Part shown: one piece after another, positions 44,317 to 55,950 of the stretch
How positions within the stretch are numbered: position 1 is the stretch's first letter
Layout of the letters: each line of letters opens with the position of its first letter
NCBI GenBank assembly: GCA_002831545.1
Contig: CP025095.1
Span: forward strand, 1,240,001 to 1,304,000
Source of the DNA: Streptococcus suis
GTDB taxonomy: Bacteria > Bacillota > Bacilli > Lactobacillales > Streptococcaceae
Direction of reading: 5' to 3'
Length of the DNA: 64,000 nt
Notes under the pieces: generated by a model
Told to the model about the DNA's origin: nothing
What the model saw: the letters and a program-made list of their open reading frames with translations, nothing else
Database searches by the model: none
Position numbers and translations under genes: made by a program

Positions 44317-47300
44317 ATGACCAAAACATGTAATCATCACTTTCTTGTCAATCAGGAAAAAGGCGAGAAACACGTCTTTCGCAAGAGTAAAAAATATCGT
44401 ACTTTATGTTCCGTTGCCCTTGGAACCATGGTGACGGCTGTTGTTGCTTGGGGAGGAACGGTTGCACATGCTGATGAAGTGACACCATCAGTTGACACAA
44501 CCATTCAACGAACGGAGAATCCAGCCACAAATTTACCAGAAGCACAGCCAAACCCTGTATCTGAACAAACTGAAAGTTTAGCGTTAACTGGACAATCTAA
44601 TGGAGCGATTGCTGTTACCGTACCACATGATACGGTAATACAAGCAGTTGAAGAAGCAAAGGCTGAAGGTGTTTCTACGGTTGAAGATAGTCCAATGGAT
44701 TTAGGAAATACAACTTCTGCGGCAGAAACCAACCCACAAATTTCAAAAGCAGAAGAAGATGCCCAAAACCAAGTTGAGGCTATCAATGAAGTTACTGAAA
44801 CCTACAAAGCTGACAAAGCGACATACGAATCGAATAAAGCCCGCATTGAACAAGAAAATAAGGAGCTGTCACAGGCCTACGAAGGGGCCAACCAAACTGG
44901 TAAAGAGACAAATGCTTGGGTTGATTCTAAAGTCAATGACCTAAAAACTCGGTATGCAGATGCTGATGTGACAGTAAAAGAACAAGTAGTTTCATCAAGA
45001 AATGGGACATCTGTACTTGACTATACAAACTATGGCAAGGGTGTTGAAAGCATTCAATCAACTAACGAACAAGCTGTAGCGGATTATCTAATAAAGAAAG
45101 CCAAGGCAGATGATATTGTTGCGAAAAACCAGGCCATTCAAAAAGAAAATGAAGCTGGACTTGCTAAGGCAAAGGCAGATAATGAAGCCATTGAAAGGCG
45201 TAATCAGGCTGGTCAAGCAGCTGTTGATGCTGAAAACCGTACAGGTCAAGCCGCAGTAGATCAAGATAATCAGGAGAAACAACAAATAGTTTCAGATCGT
45301 GCAGCTGAGATTGAAGCCATTACTAAACGAAATCAAGAAAAAGAAGCCACAGCCAGAAAAGAGAATGAAGCGATCGATGCCTATAATGCCAAAGAATTGG
45401 AACGCTATCAACGTGATTTGGCCGAGATTTCAAAAGGTGAAGAAGGTTATATTTCTGAAGCCCTTGCTCAAGCCCTCAATCTCAATAACGGTGAGCCACA
45501 AGCACAACATGGAGGCAATACCCGAAATCCTGATCAGATTATTTCAACTGGCGATGCTTTGCTGGGTGGCTACTCAAGAATTTTGGATTCAACAGGATTC
45601 TTTGTCTATGATAGCTTCAAAACAGGTGAGACCCTTAGTTTTAGCTATCAAAATCTTCAACATGCACGATTTGATGGGAAAAAGATTAGTCGAGTGACTT
45701 ACGATATTACCAACCTTGTATCACCAGCTGGAACCGATACCGTGAAATTGGTTGTACCAAATGATCCTACCGAGGGCTTCATTGCCTATCGAAATGACGG
45801 AAACGGTGATTGGCGAACAGACAAGATGGAGTTTCGTGTAGTTGCCAAGTATTTCTTGGAAGACGGTTCACAAGTTTCCTTCTCCAAAGAAAAGCCAGGA
45901 GTCTTCACACACTCTTCCCTCAATCATAATGACATTGGTCTAGAATATGTCAAAGATTCATCTGGGAAATTTGTGCCGATTAATGGTTCAACCGTTCAAG
46001 TGACTAATGAAGGTCTAGCACGTTCTTTGGGTTCCAACCGTGCAAGTGATTTGAATTTACCTGAGGAATGGGATACCACATCAAGTCGTTATGCTTATAA
46101 AGGAGCAATTGTCTCAACAGTTACATCAGGAAATACCTACACAGTAACCTTTGGCCAAGGCGATATGCCACAGAATGTTGGATTGTCTTACTGGTTTGCC
46201 TTAAATACCCTACCAGTGGCACGTACTGTAACACCATATAGTCCCAAACCTCATGTAACGGTGGAACTTGAACCCATTCCAGAACCTATTACGGTAACAC
46301 CAGATGTCTTTACTCCTAAAACATTTACACCAGAAAAGCCTGTGACCTTCACGCCAAAACCTTTGGAAGAGGTGGTGCAGCCTAGTCTGACCTTGACCAA
46401 AGTAACCTTACCTGTTAATCCTACTCCAAAAGAACTTCCGACTCCACCACAAGTACCGACAGTTCATTATCACTCTTATCGTTTGACGACTACTCCAGAG
46501 ATTATGAAAGAAGTGGTCAATAGCGACCAAGCTAATCTTCATGAGAAAACTGTCGCAAAAGATTCAACGGTGATTTATCCCTTAACAGTTGATGCCTTAT
46601 CGCCCAATCGTGCCCAAACGACTAGTCTCATTTTTGAGGACTACTTGCCTGCTGGTTACCTATTTGATAAGGAAACAACACAAAAAGAGAATGGAAACTA
46701 TATCCTTAGCTTTGATGTGACTAAGAATTTTGTGACCTTGACCGCAAAGGAAAACTTGTTGCAGGAGGTAAATAAAGATTTAACCAAGGTTTATCAACTG
46801 ACCGCTCCAAAACTCTATGGTTCTGTTCAAAATGATGGGGCCACCTATTCCAATAGTTACAAACTCCTTTTGAACAAGGGCACAACCAATACTTACACAG
46901 TCACTTCAAATGTTGTAACGGTTCGTACACCAGGTGATGGGGAGACAACCACACTCATTACACCAGATAAAAACAATGAAAATGCGGATGGTGTCCTCAT
47001 TAATGACACGGTCGTAGCCCTTGGCACAACCAACCACTACCGATTGATTTGGGATTTGGACCAGTATAAGGGAGATCGTTCTGCTAAAGAGACAATTGCA
47101 CGAGGCTTCTTCTTTGTGGACGATTACCCAGAGGAAGTGCTCGATGTGGTGGAAAATGGCACGGCTGTTACAACCCTTGATGGTCAGAAGGTATCAGGAA
47201 TAACGGTTAAAAACTATGCTTCACTAAATGAAGCTCCTAAAGACCTTCAAGCTAAATTAGCTCGTGCTAAGATTACACCGACAGGTGCCTTTCAAGTCTT

Positions 47301-49212
47301 TTTGCCGGATGACAACCAAGCCTTTTATGACCAGTATGTTCAAACAGGAACTTCTTTAGCTCTTTTGACCAAAATGACGGTGAAAGATAGTCTCTATGGT
47401 CAAACTAAGACCTATACAAACAAGGCTTATCAAGTTGATTTCGGCAATGGCTATGAAACTAAGGAAGTGACCAACACCCTTGTTTCTCCAGTACCCAAGA
47501 AACAAAACCTCAATAAAGACAAAGTAGACATCAATGGGAAGCCCATGCTAGTGGGAACTCAAAATCACTATACTCTCTCATGGGACTTGGACCAATACCG
47601 AGGGATGAAAGCAGACAACTCTCAGATTGCACAAGGTTTTTACTTTGTGGATGATTATCCAGAAGAAGCTTTATTGCCGGATGAAGCAGCTATTCAGTTT
47701 GTCACATCTGATGGCAAAACAGTTTCAGGAATCACGGTGAAGGCTTATTCTCAATTATCAGAAGCTCCTAAAACGCTACAAGCAGCCCTTTCGAAACAAA
47801 AAATTCAGCCTAAAGGAGCTTTTCAAGTTTTCATGCCTGAGGACCCACAAGTCTTTTTTGAATCTTATGTGACCAAGGGGGAGAATATTACCATTGTCAC
47901 TCCGATGACGGTTTTGGAAACCATGCTTAATTCAGGGAAGTCTTATGAAAACGTGGCTTATCAGGTGGACTTTGGGCAAGCCTATGAAACCAACACGGTG
48001 ACCAATTTTGTCCCTAAAGTAACTCCACATAAGTCTAATACCAATCAAGAAGGTATTTCAATTGATGGAAAGACTGTTCTTCCGAATACGGTCAATTATT
48101 ACAAAATTGTCTTGGATTACAGTCAATACAAGGACATGGTCGTGACGGATGATGTTCTTGCCAAGGGATTTTACATGGTAGACGATTACCCAGAAGAAGC
48201 CCTTACCCTAATTCCTGATGGCATTCAAGTTTTGGATAAGGATGGCAATCGTGTATCTGGTATCTCTGTCAGCACCTACGCTAGTTTGTCAGAAGCTCCG
48301 AAAGTTGTTCAAGATGCCATGGCTAAACGTCAGTTTACACCTAAAGGAGCCATTCAGGTCCTTAGCAGCGATGATCCCAAAACCTTTTATGAGACCTATG
48401 TGAAGACTGGTCAAACCTTAGTTGTCACGCTTCCGATGACGGTAAAAAATGGGTTGACCAAAACAGGTGGTCAGTATGAAAATACAGCCTATCAGATTGA
48501 TTTTGGCTTGGCCTATGTCACGGAAACAGTGGTCAATAATGTTCCCAAACTAGACCCACAAAAAGATGTGGTGATTGACTTGTCTCATAAAGATGAGAGC
48601 CTTGACGGGAAAGAAGTGGCCTTGTATCAAACCTTTAACTATCGCTTGGTTGGAGCATTGATTCCAAGCAATCGTGCGACTGATTTATTTGAATATGGTT
48701 TTGAAGATAACTATGATGAAAAGCATGATGAGTATAATGGTGTTTATCGCAGCTATCTGATGACGGATGTCATCCTCAAAGATGGTTCTGTCTTAAAAGA
48801 GGGGACAGAAGTCACGAAATATACCTTGCAACAGGTGGATACAGAAAATGGCCTCGTGTCAATTTCATTTGATAAATCCTTCTTAGAGACTATCTCTGAT
48901 GATTCAGCCTTTCAGGCAGATGTTTACCTGCAGATGAAACGGATTGCGACTGGTCAGGTGGAGAATACCTACCTTTATACAGTGAATGGCTATGTCATCA
49001 GCTCAAATACAGTTGTAACACATACACCTCAACCTGAAGAACCAAGTCCAAATCAACCCACACCACCTCAACCACCAATTGAGACTATTGAACCGCCTGT
49101 TCCAGCAAATATTTTGCCAAATACAGGGGAACAGGAATCCCTTTTGGGCTTGATTGGAGCTGGTATTCTACTTGGTACGGCTTATGGACTGAAGAAAAAG
49201 GAGGAGAAGTAG
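44317..49212 (+). CDS. LPXTG-anchored antigen I/II-family adhesin
   Basis: This 1631-aa surface protein has a long signal peptide (KKYRTLCSVALGTMVTAVVAWGG, cleavage after AHA near residue 52). A variable region is followed by an alanine-rich coiled-coil with A-type repeats (about 145-385, ending NAKELERYQRDL). The V-domain (about 390-645) contains FFVYDSFKTG. A proline-rich stalk (about 646-715) leads to C-terminal C1 and three further related domains, each with a DLDQY-type and VDDYPEE motif. The sorting signal LPNTGEQ near residue 1598, a hydrophobic helix and KKKEEK end the protein. Antigen I/II proteins bind salivary glycoproteins, collagen and other bacteria. Confidence 0.93.
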   Translation: MTKTCNHHFLVNQEKGEKHVFRKSKKYRTLCSVALGTMVTAVVAWGGTVAHADEVTPSVDTTIQRTENPATNLPEAQPNPVSEQTESLALTGQSNGAIAVTVPHDTVIQAVEEAKAEGVSTVEDSPMDLGNTTSAAETNPQISKAEEDAQNQVEAINEVTETYKADKATYESNKARIEQENKELSQAYEGANQTGKETNAWVDSKVNDLKTRYADADVTVKEQVVSSRNGTSVLDYTNYGKGVESIQSTNEQAVADYLIKKAKADDIVAKNQAIQKENEAGLAKAKADNEAIERRNQAGQAAVDAENRTGQAAVDQDNQEKQQIVSDRAAEIEAITKRNQEKEATARKENEAIDAYNAKELERYQRDLAEISKGEEGYISEALAQALNLNNGEPQAQHGGNTRNPDQIISTGDALLGGYSRILDSTGFFVYDSFKTGETLSFSYQNLQHARFDGKKISRVTYDITNLVSPAGTDTVKLVVPNDPTEGFIAYRNDGNGDWRTDKMEFRVVAKYFLEDGSQVSFSKEKPGVFTHSSLNHNDIGLEYVKDSSGKFVPINGSTVQVTNEGLARSLGSNRASDLNLPEEWDTTSSRYAYKGAIVSTVTSGNTYTVTFGQGDMPQNVGLSYWFALNTLPVARTVTPYSPKPHVTVELEPIPEPITVTPDVFTPKTFTPEKPVTFTPKPLEEVVQPSLTLTKVTLPVNPTPKELPTPPQVPTVHYHSYRLTTTPEIMKEVVNSDQANLHEKTVAKDSTVIYPLTVDALSPNRAQTTSLIFEDYLPAGYLFDKETTQKENGNYILSFDVTKNFVTLTAKENLLQEVNKDLTKVYQLTAPKLYGSVQNDGATYSNSYKLLLNKGTTNTYTVTSNVVTVRTPGDGETTTLITPDKNNENADGVLINDTVVALGTTNHYRLIWDLDQYKGDRSAKETIARGFFFVDDYPEEVLDVVENGTAVTTLDGQKVSGITVKNYASLNEAPKDLQAKLARAKITPTGAFQVFLPDDNQAFYDQYVQTGTSLALLTKMTVKDSLYGQTKTYTNKAYQVDFGNGYETKEVTNTLVSPVPKKQNLNKDKVDINGKPMLVGTQNHYTLSWDLDQYRGMKADNSQIAQGFYFVDDYPEEALLPDEAAIQFVTSDGKTVSGITVKAYSQLSEAPKTLQAALSKQKIQPKGAFQVFMPEDPQVFFESYVTKGENITIVTPMTVLETMLNSGKSYENVAYQVDFGQAYETNTVTNFVPKVTPHKSNTNQEGISIDGKTVLPNTVNYYKIVLDYSQYKDMVVTDDVLAKGFYMVDDYPEEALTLIPDGIQVLDKDGNRVSGISVSTYASLSEAPKVVQDAMAKRQFTPKGAIQVLSSDDPKTFYETYVKTGQTLVVTLPMTVKNGLTKTGGQYENTAYQIDFGLAYVTETVVNNVPKLDPQKDVVIDLSHKDESLDGKEVALYQTFNYRLVGALIPSNRATDLFEYGFEDNYDEKHDEYNGVYRSYLMTDVILKDGSVLKEGTEVTKYTLQQVDTENGLVSISFDKSFLETISDDSAFQADVYLQMKRIATGQVENTYLYTVNGYVISSNTVVTHTPQPEEPSPNQPTPPQPPIETIEPPVPANILPNTGEQESLLGLIGAGILLGTAYGLKKKEEK

Positions 49213-49404
49213 ATGAATCCAAAAACTATTTATGAAAAGGATTCAGACCAAGATGGTTTGACAGATGCTCAGGAACTGGCTTTGGGAACCAATCCGCAGT
49301 CTGTTGACACAGATGGTGATGGTCAAGCTGATTTAGAGGAGCTACAATCTGGACATTCACCACTAGTCCCACAAAAGGAGTTGTGTGATGGCTTGGAACT
49401 TTGA
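49213..49404 (+). CDS. Small protein with two calcium-binding loops
   Basis: This 63-aa protein starts immediately after the adhesin stop. It has two DxDxDGxxDxxE loops, DSDQDGLTDAQE (residues about 10-21) and DTDGDGQADLEE (about 32-43), typical of EF-hand-like or thrombospondin type 3 repeats. It has no signal peptide, so it is probably cytoplasmic. It overlaps the next gene by 17 nt. A similar loop ends the ICE-A methylase-helicase. Confidence 0.65.
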   Translation: MNPKTIYEKDSDQDGLTDAQELALGTNPQSVDTDGDGQADLEELQSGHSPLVPQKELCDGLEL

Positions 49405-49939
49405 CACCATGAAAGAGGCTTTGTCTGAAATGGAGAAGGTCGATTACCAAGAGTTTATCAAGGCCTTTCTCTCTTTGGAATTAAGTATTTCTGATAGAAC
49501 AATCCTCAATCAGGTTTATCAAGATTATATGGATGAAGATGACCTATCCTTGATTAGTGATGAGCTACGAGTTAAAGTTGATAGTTATCAGGATGAAGTA
49601 CAGGCAGATATGACTGACATTCTAGAAAAGTTGTACCGAACAGGGGAAGGCTCTAGTTTTATTATGGATCTGATGTCTTCAAATAGTCTTTCAGACACCT
49701 TGGAACAGTATGAGGTTTTGGATAGTGACGATTATTCACCACTTAGCCTTGAAACCTTACAGGACATGATTCAACAGGAATTGGCTATTTCCAGTCAGGA
49801 TTATTTTGGAGATTTGGTTCACCTTGCCTTGCAAAAAGATTTACTAGACCAGAAAAGTCATTTCTTACAACACTATGTGGCAACTGTAATGGAAGGTATT
49901 CCGCAAGAAAAAGACCAACGAGCCTTGGTCCTAGACTAA
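49388..49939 (+). CDS. ICE protein sharing the N-terminal domain of the ICE-A SSB
   Basis: This 183-aa acidic protein (ATG 49388, AAGGAG 7 nt upstream) has an N-terminal segment YQEFIKAFLSLELSISDRTI and NQVYQDYMDEDDLSLISDEL that parallels the start of the ICE-A SSB-like protein. The OB-fold is absent here. It precedes the methylase-helicase gene and is followed by a terminator. The function is unknown. Confidence 0.7.
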   Translation: MAWNFDTMKEALSEMEKVDYQEFIKAFLSLELSISDRTILNQVYQDYMDEDDLSLISDELRVKVDSYQDEVQADMTDILEKLYRTGEGSSFIMDLMSSNSLSDTLEQYEVLDSDDYSPLSLETLQDMIQQELAISSQDYFGDLVHLALQKDLLDQKSHFLQHYVATVMEGIPQEKDQRALVLD

Positions 49940-49944
49940 AACGA

Positions 49945-49976
49945 AGGGCTGAGAAAAGAATCTCAGCTCTTTTTTT
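49945..49976 (+). terminator. Terminator before the second methylase-helicase gene
   Basis: A 10-bp stem with one G-T pair (AGGGCTGAGA / TCTCAGCTCT, 6-nt loop) is followed by a T run. Confidence 0.75.
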
Positions 49977-49990
49977 GATGGGAGGGAAAA

Positions 49991-52900
49991 ATGAATCAAG
50001 AAGTCTTACTACAAATGATGAGAGCCACCATTCCTCGTGATAGAGCCCTGCTTGAAGCGTTTTTATATTACCAAGCAGAGCATTTTGATGAGGAGTGGGA
50101 AAGTCTTATTCGTCAGTTTTTAACCAATAGGCAAGAAATAAATAAGTCTGTTCAAGTACTTCACTTTGAGACAGATATTTCAGCTTTTGTTCAGGCTAGT
50201 CCTTATGATACTGCTCATGATTTATTGACCTATACACAAGTATTCGGCCAAACTGGTCTCCAAAAACTCGACAAACTATCGCCGTCTGAAAAAGACTTGG
50301 TGATTGAAGTGGCCTTGTTTAATCTGGCCACTCGGTTTCAATTATTAGATTCCAATGGTCACTACCAAACCATATCGCCGGATTCACTCTTACAAAAGAG
50401 TAGGGGAGCTAATTTGGTCAATGTGTATCGTGTGGCTAATAATTTAGCGGATCGAATCAGCCGAGATATTGAACAGTTTCTCTTAACTTACGAGCCTGAG
50501 CTTGAAACAAGAGCTGATGAAACTGTTCTAGAAAATGAAGAAACTGTTGATGAGCACAAAACAAGTGTTCATCAAGTAATATCATTTAGAGAAGATGGCT
50601 CTCTCATCATTGCTAGTTTGGATGTAGATTTGTCTCAACTAGATGTTCAAACAGGAAAAACCAGTCATCTGCCAGCTTATGAAGAGTTGTCATTACGACG
50701 TAAATTTGAGATTCTAACATATTTTGACCAAATTCGTAATGAACGTTCAAAAGTCCCAAGTTTTAGACGAGGTGATTTTGATACTGAGATGGAAATGACA
50801 CCAGTCTTTGATGGCGAGGAGTTACTTACCTATCTAGAGGCTGATGGTAGTCCCTATGAGTTGAAAAGAACTTTGACTAGAGTCGAAGAAAAGGAATTAG
50901 AAAAAATTGGACAAGCCATTAGGATAGAAAATCAAGAAAAATTGACTCAAGTGGGGATTGAGCTATCTCAGTTTGACCCAGACCAAGTCGGTATTTTATT
51001 GGATGCGGCTGGTCGTTTTCGTTTAAAAAATGCGGACCTTGCTTTATTAGGTGGTTATCCCAAAGCCTCGGTAACTCAACTAGCCCTTGCGACAGAACTA
51101 CTCCAAATGGGATTGAGTCATGAAAAGGTTGAATTTTTCTTTGGTAGCCAGCTTTCCCTTGAAGAGCTGCGACAAGTTGCCTACGCCTTTTTACACGAAG
51201 AACTCAGCAGAGAAGATGCGGAGTATTTTGAAAAAGATAAGGGCAACCAGCCAGATTTGACCTTTAGAAATTGGAAGAACAAGCTAGAGAAAGCTGAGAC
51301 GAAAGTAGTGGTTGATGAAGAATTTTCGGAAAATCCACTGGTTCAGAGAGTATTGGACACTTATCCTCTGGGGGCATTGGTTTCCTATAAGGGACAGGAT
51401 TTTGAGGTCATGTCGGTCAGCGATGCTCGATTGAACGGTTTGATTCGGATTGAGTTAGTCAATGATTTTTCGGTTATCATTGAACAAAATCCAGTTCTTT
51501 ATGTGAGGACCTGGGAAGAAGTCAGTCAGGCACTTCATCAGCTAAAGTCAGAACAACAAACAGAGTTAGAAGAAACGGACCAAGAATTAAACCTATTCTC
51601 ATTTCTGGAAGAGGAGCCAGTTCAGAGTATTGGACTATTGGAACCCGATGGTTCTGAAAAAGGTCAAAACGATACTGATCTTGAAGAAACAGATAGTCAA
51701 ATTCCTGAAGAGGTAGTCGTCGAAACAATTCCTGAGATTCCAGTAACGGACTTTTATTTTCCAGAAGATATGACGGACTTTTATCCAAAGACTGCTAGAG
51801 ATAAGGTTGAGACAAACATTGCGGCCATTCGTTTGGTAAAAAATCTAGAAGTAGAGCACCGCAATGCTTCATCAAGTGAACAAGAACTCCTTGCCAAGTA
51901 TGTGGGCTGGGGTGGACTTGCCAATGATTTCTTTGATGACTATAATCCAAAATTTTCTAAGGAACGAGAAGAACTGAAAAGCCTAGTCACAGATAAAGAG
52001 TATTCGGATATGAAACAGTCCTCTCTGACAGCCTATTATACAGACCCTGCCCTGATCCGTCAGATGTGGGATAAGTTGGAAAGAGATGGCTTTACAGGCG
52101 GCAAAATCCTAGATCCTTCCATGGGAACAGGGAATTTTTTTGCGGCTATGCCCAAACACTTAAGAGAAAAGAGTGAGTTATATGGTGTGGAATTAGATAC
52201 TATTACAGGAGCTATTGCCAAACACCTTCATCCCAATAGTCACATTGAAATTAAGGGCTTTGAGACGGTGGCTTTTAACGACAATAGTTTTGATTTGGTG
52301 ATTTCAAATGTGCCCTTTGCCAATATACGAATTGCGGATAACAGGTACGATAGGCCTTACATGATTCATGACTACTTTGTCAAAAAGTCACTTGATTTGG
52401 TCCATGATGGTGGACAAGTAGCGATTATCTCTTCCACAGGAACTATGGATAAGCGAACAGAAAACATCTTACAAGATATTCGTGAGACAACTGAATTTCT
52501 TGGTGGGGTTCGACTGCCTGATTCTGCCTTTAAGGCCATTGCGGGAACGAGTGTCACAACGGATATGTTATTCTTCCAGAAACACCTGAACAAGGAATAT
52601 GTGGCAGACGACTTAGCCTTTTCAGGTTCCATTCGTTATGATAAGGATAGTCGCATTTGGCTCAATCCTTACTTTGATGGGGAATACAATAGCCAAGTGC
52701 TAGGAACCTACGAGGTCAGAAATTTTAACGGCGGAACACTTTCTGTTAAGGGGACTAGTGATGACTTGATTGCAAGTGTCCAAACTGCTCTAAATCACGT
52801 TAAGGCCCCAAGAGAGATTGATAGAAATGAGGTCATCGTTAATCCAATTGTGTTGACCAAACAAGTCATTGATACCTCCATTCCAGCTGAAATGAGGGAG

Positions 52901-55441
52901 AATCTGGGTCAGTACAGTTTTGGTTACCAGGGTTCTACAGTTTACTATCGAGATAATAAAGGCATTCGAGTCGGAACCAAGACGGAAGAAATCAGTTACT
53001 ATGTCGATGAAGAGGGCAACTTCAAAGCATGGGACACCAAACATTCTCAAAAGCAGATTGATCGCTTTAATGCCTTAGAAGTGACTGATAACACTGCTCT
53101 GGATGTCTATGTGACCGATGATGCAGCCAAACGTGGTCAGTTTAAGGGATATTATAAAAAGACAGTTTTCTATGAAGCTCCTTTGTCTGATAAAGAAGTG
53201 GCACGAATCAAAGGAATGGTGGACATTCGCAATGCCTACCAAGAAGTTATTGCCATTCAACGCTATTATGACTACGATAAGGAGAGCTTTAACCACTTGT
53301 TAGGCAACCTCAATCATACCTATGATAGCTTTGTCAAACGCTTTGGGTATTTGAACAGTGCAGTGAACCGCAATCTTTTTGATAGTGATGATAAGTATTC
53401 GCTTCTTGCTAGTTTGGAAGATGAACGTCTGGATCCAAGTGGAAAGTCTGTTATCTATACTAAATCCCTTGCCTTTGAGAAGGCTCTAGTGCGTCCTGAA
53501 AAAGAGGTTAAAAAGGTACATACTGCCCTTGATGCCTTAAATTCGAGCTTGGCTGACGGACGAGGTGTTGATTTCGCTTATATGATGTCTATCTATCAGG
53601 TTGAATCGAAGATGACCTTGATTGAGGAATTAGGTGACCTCATTATGCCTGATCCTGAGAAGTATTTGAATGGAGAATTGACCTATGTTTCTCGTCAAGA
53701 CTTTCTGTCAGGGGATGTCGTTAGCAAGTTAGAAGAGGTGGACCTATTCGTCAAACAAGACAATCAGGACTTTAACCGGCCGCATTATGCAGGACTTCTA
53801 GAAACAGTCAAACCAGCCCGCATTACTTTAGCAGACATTGATTATCGAATCGGTTCACGCTGGATTCCTCTGGCTGTTTATGGAAAATTTGCCCAAGAAA
53901 CCTTTATGGGGAAAGCCTATGAACTGTCAGACCAAGAAGTAGCAACAGTCCTTGAAGTCAGTCCCATTGACGGGGTTATCACTTACCAATCTAAGTTTGC
54001 CTACACCAATTCCAACGCAACGGATAGGAGTTTAGGTGTCCCTGCTTCACGCTATGATAGTGGTCGAAAAATCTTCGAAAATCTCCTGAATTCCAATCAA
54101 CCAACGATCACAAAACAAATTGTTGAAGGGGATAAGAAAAAGAATGTGACGGATGTAGAGAAAACAACAGTCCTGCGTGCCAAGGAAACACACCTACAGG
54201 AATTCTTTCAAGATTTTGTAGCAAGGTATCCAGAAGTCCAACAGATGATTGAAGACACCTATAACAGTCTCTATAATCGTACAGTATCAAAGGTCTATGA
54301 TGGTAGCCATTTAACCATTGATGGACTTGCCCAGAATATTTCCTTACGTCCTCACCAAAAGAATGCCATTCAACGGATTGTGGAGGAGAAACGTGCCCTA
54401 CTAGCTCATGAAGTTGGTTCAGGTAAAACACTTACCATGCTTGGGGCAGGATTCAAACTGAAAGAACTCGGAATGGTACATAAACCACTTTATGTGGTCC
54501 CTTCTAGTTTGACTGCCCAGTTTGGTCAAGAAATCATGAAATTTTTCCCTACCAAGAAAGTCTATGTGACTACTAAGAAAGACTTTGCCAAAGCCAAACG
54601 TAAGCAGTTTGTGTCTCGGATTATTACAGGGGACTATGATGCCATTGTCATTGGGGATTCACAATTTGAGAAGATACCGATGAGTCGTGAAAAACAGGTC
54701 ACCTATATCAATGACAAACTTGAGCAACTCAGAGAAATTAAACTAGGAAGTGACTCTGATTACACGGTGAAAGAAGCGGAACGTTCGATTAAGGGATTGG
54801 AACACCAGTTGAAAGAACTCCAAAAACTAGAGCGAGATACCTTTATCGAATTTGAAAACCTTGGAATTGATTTTCTTTTTGTGGATGAGGCTCATCACTT
54901 CAAGAATATCCGTCCAATCACTGGACTTGGGAATGTAGCTGGCATTACCAACACAACTTCAAAAAAGAACGTGGATATGGAAATGAAAGTGAGACAGGTT
55001 CAGGCAGAGCATGGAGATAGAAATGTCGTTTTTGCGACAGGAACACCAGTTTCTAACTCTATTAGTGAACTTTTCACCATGATGAATTACATTCAACCTG
55101 ATGTTTTAGAGCGATACCAGGTATCCAATTTTGATTCATGGGTTGGGGCTTTTGGGAATATTGAAAACTCTATGGAACTAGCCCCGACAGGAGATAAGTA
55201 CCAACCCAAGAAACGGTTCAAGAAATTTGTCAACCTTCCTGAACTCATGCGAATCTACAAGGAAACTGCCGATATTCAGACCTCAGATATGCTCGACTTA
55301 CCTGTACCTGAAGCTAAGATTATTGCGGTGGAAAGCGAGTTAACGCAAGCTCAGAAATACTATTTAGAAGAGCTGGTAGAGCGATCGGACGCTATCAAGT
55401 CAGGTAGTGTTGATCCAAGTAGAGATAACATGCTTAAAATC
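49991..55441 (+). CDS. Methylase-helicase fusion protein, exon 1 (split by group II intron)
   Basis: This exon encodes 1817 codons; the unspliced frame reads three codons into the intron and stops at 55453. A large N-terminal region (about 600 aa) precedes the N6-methyltransferase-like domain, with LDPSMGTGNF near residue 707 and SNVPFANI near 773. The helicase lobe follows, with Walker A VGSGKT near 1475 and DEAH box VDEAHHFKN near 1632. Joined to 57837-59210 it gives a 2274-aa protein homologous to the ICE-A protein at 2-5803. The break falls between the two helicase lobes, so unspliced mRNA would make a non-functional helicase. Confidence 0.9.
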
Positions 55442-55950
55442 GTGCGCTGTTAAGCGTAAAAATGTATCTCCCTCACAGAGGGATATTATTGAAAGTAAAT
55501 AATAGGAACAACTAACTAACCTAGCGGGGAAACCCAAAGGGGACAATAGCATGTTAGTAAAGCGGATAAGGAGCGAGTTACAACGCTTTGATGTGCCGCA
55601 AGTTCCGTAACCTATGGTTAAGGCTAAACTGCTTGAACCTCAATTCTGACTAGGTGCAAAGCATCGCCCATCGGAAAGTAACTGAGACCGATGTTACTGT
55701 ATATTCGTTGTTGTGATTTTGGACGAATAACTTTCTACAGTAAAAGAGCATACGATAAGTATGAATAAAGGAATGAGTGAGGAACCTAAGGGTTACTAGA
55801 ACGTACATTTTTAACGAATAGCAGGATTGCCTAAGAGGGGAGACCCTTATGGTAACGGAGTCACCGTAGTAGTCCGAGCAAGGGAAATCCTTGTACATGG
55901 CGAAGGGTGACAGGTAATTTCGATTAGTTAGAAAGGATTAGGTGCGTGGG

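Noticed and set aside
43997-44320. 107-codon plus-strand frame before the adhesin gene
   Set aside because: It runs through two terminator hairpins, has no ribosome site and its composition (SSFFIFKYSSEVIG, LLLHKKEKK) is not protein-like in context. The start of the true adhesin gene lies inside its end.
44076-44324. Minus-strand 82-codon frame in the adhesin leader
   Set aside because: It crosses a hairpin and the start of the adhesin gene, lacks a ribosome site and has no recognisable domain.
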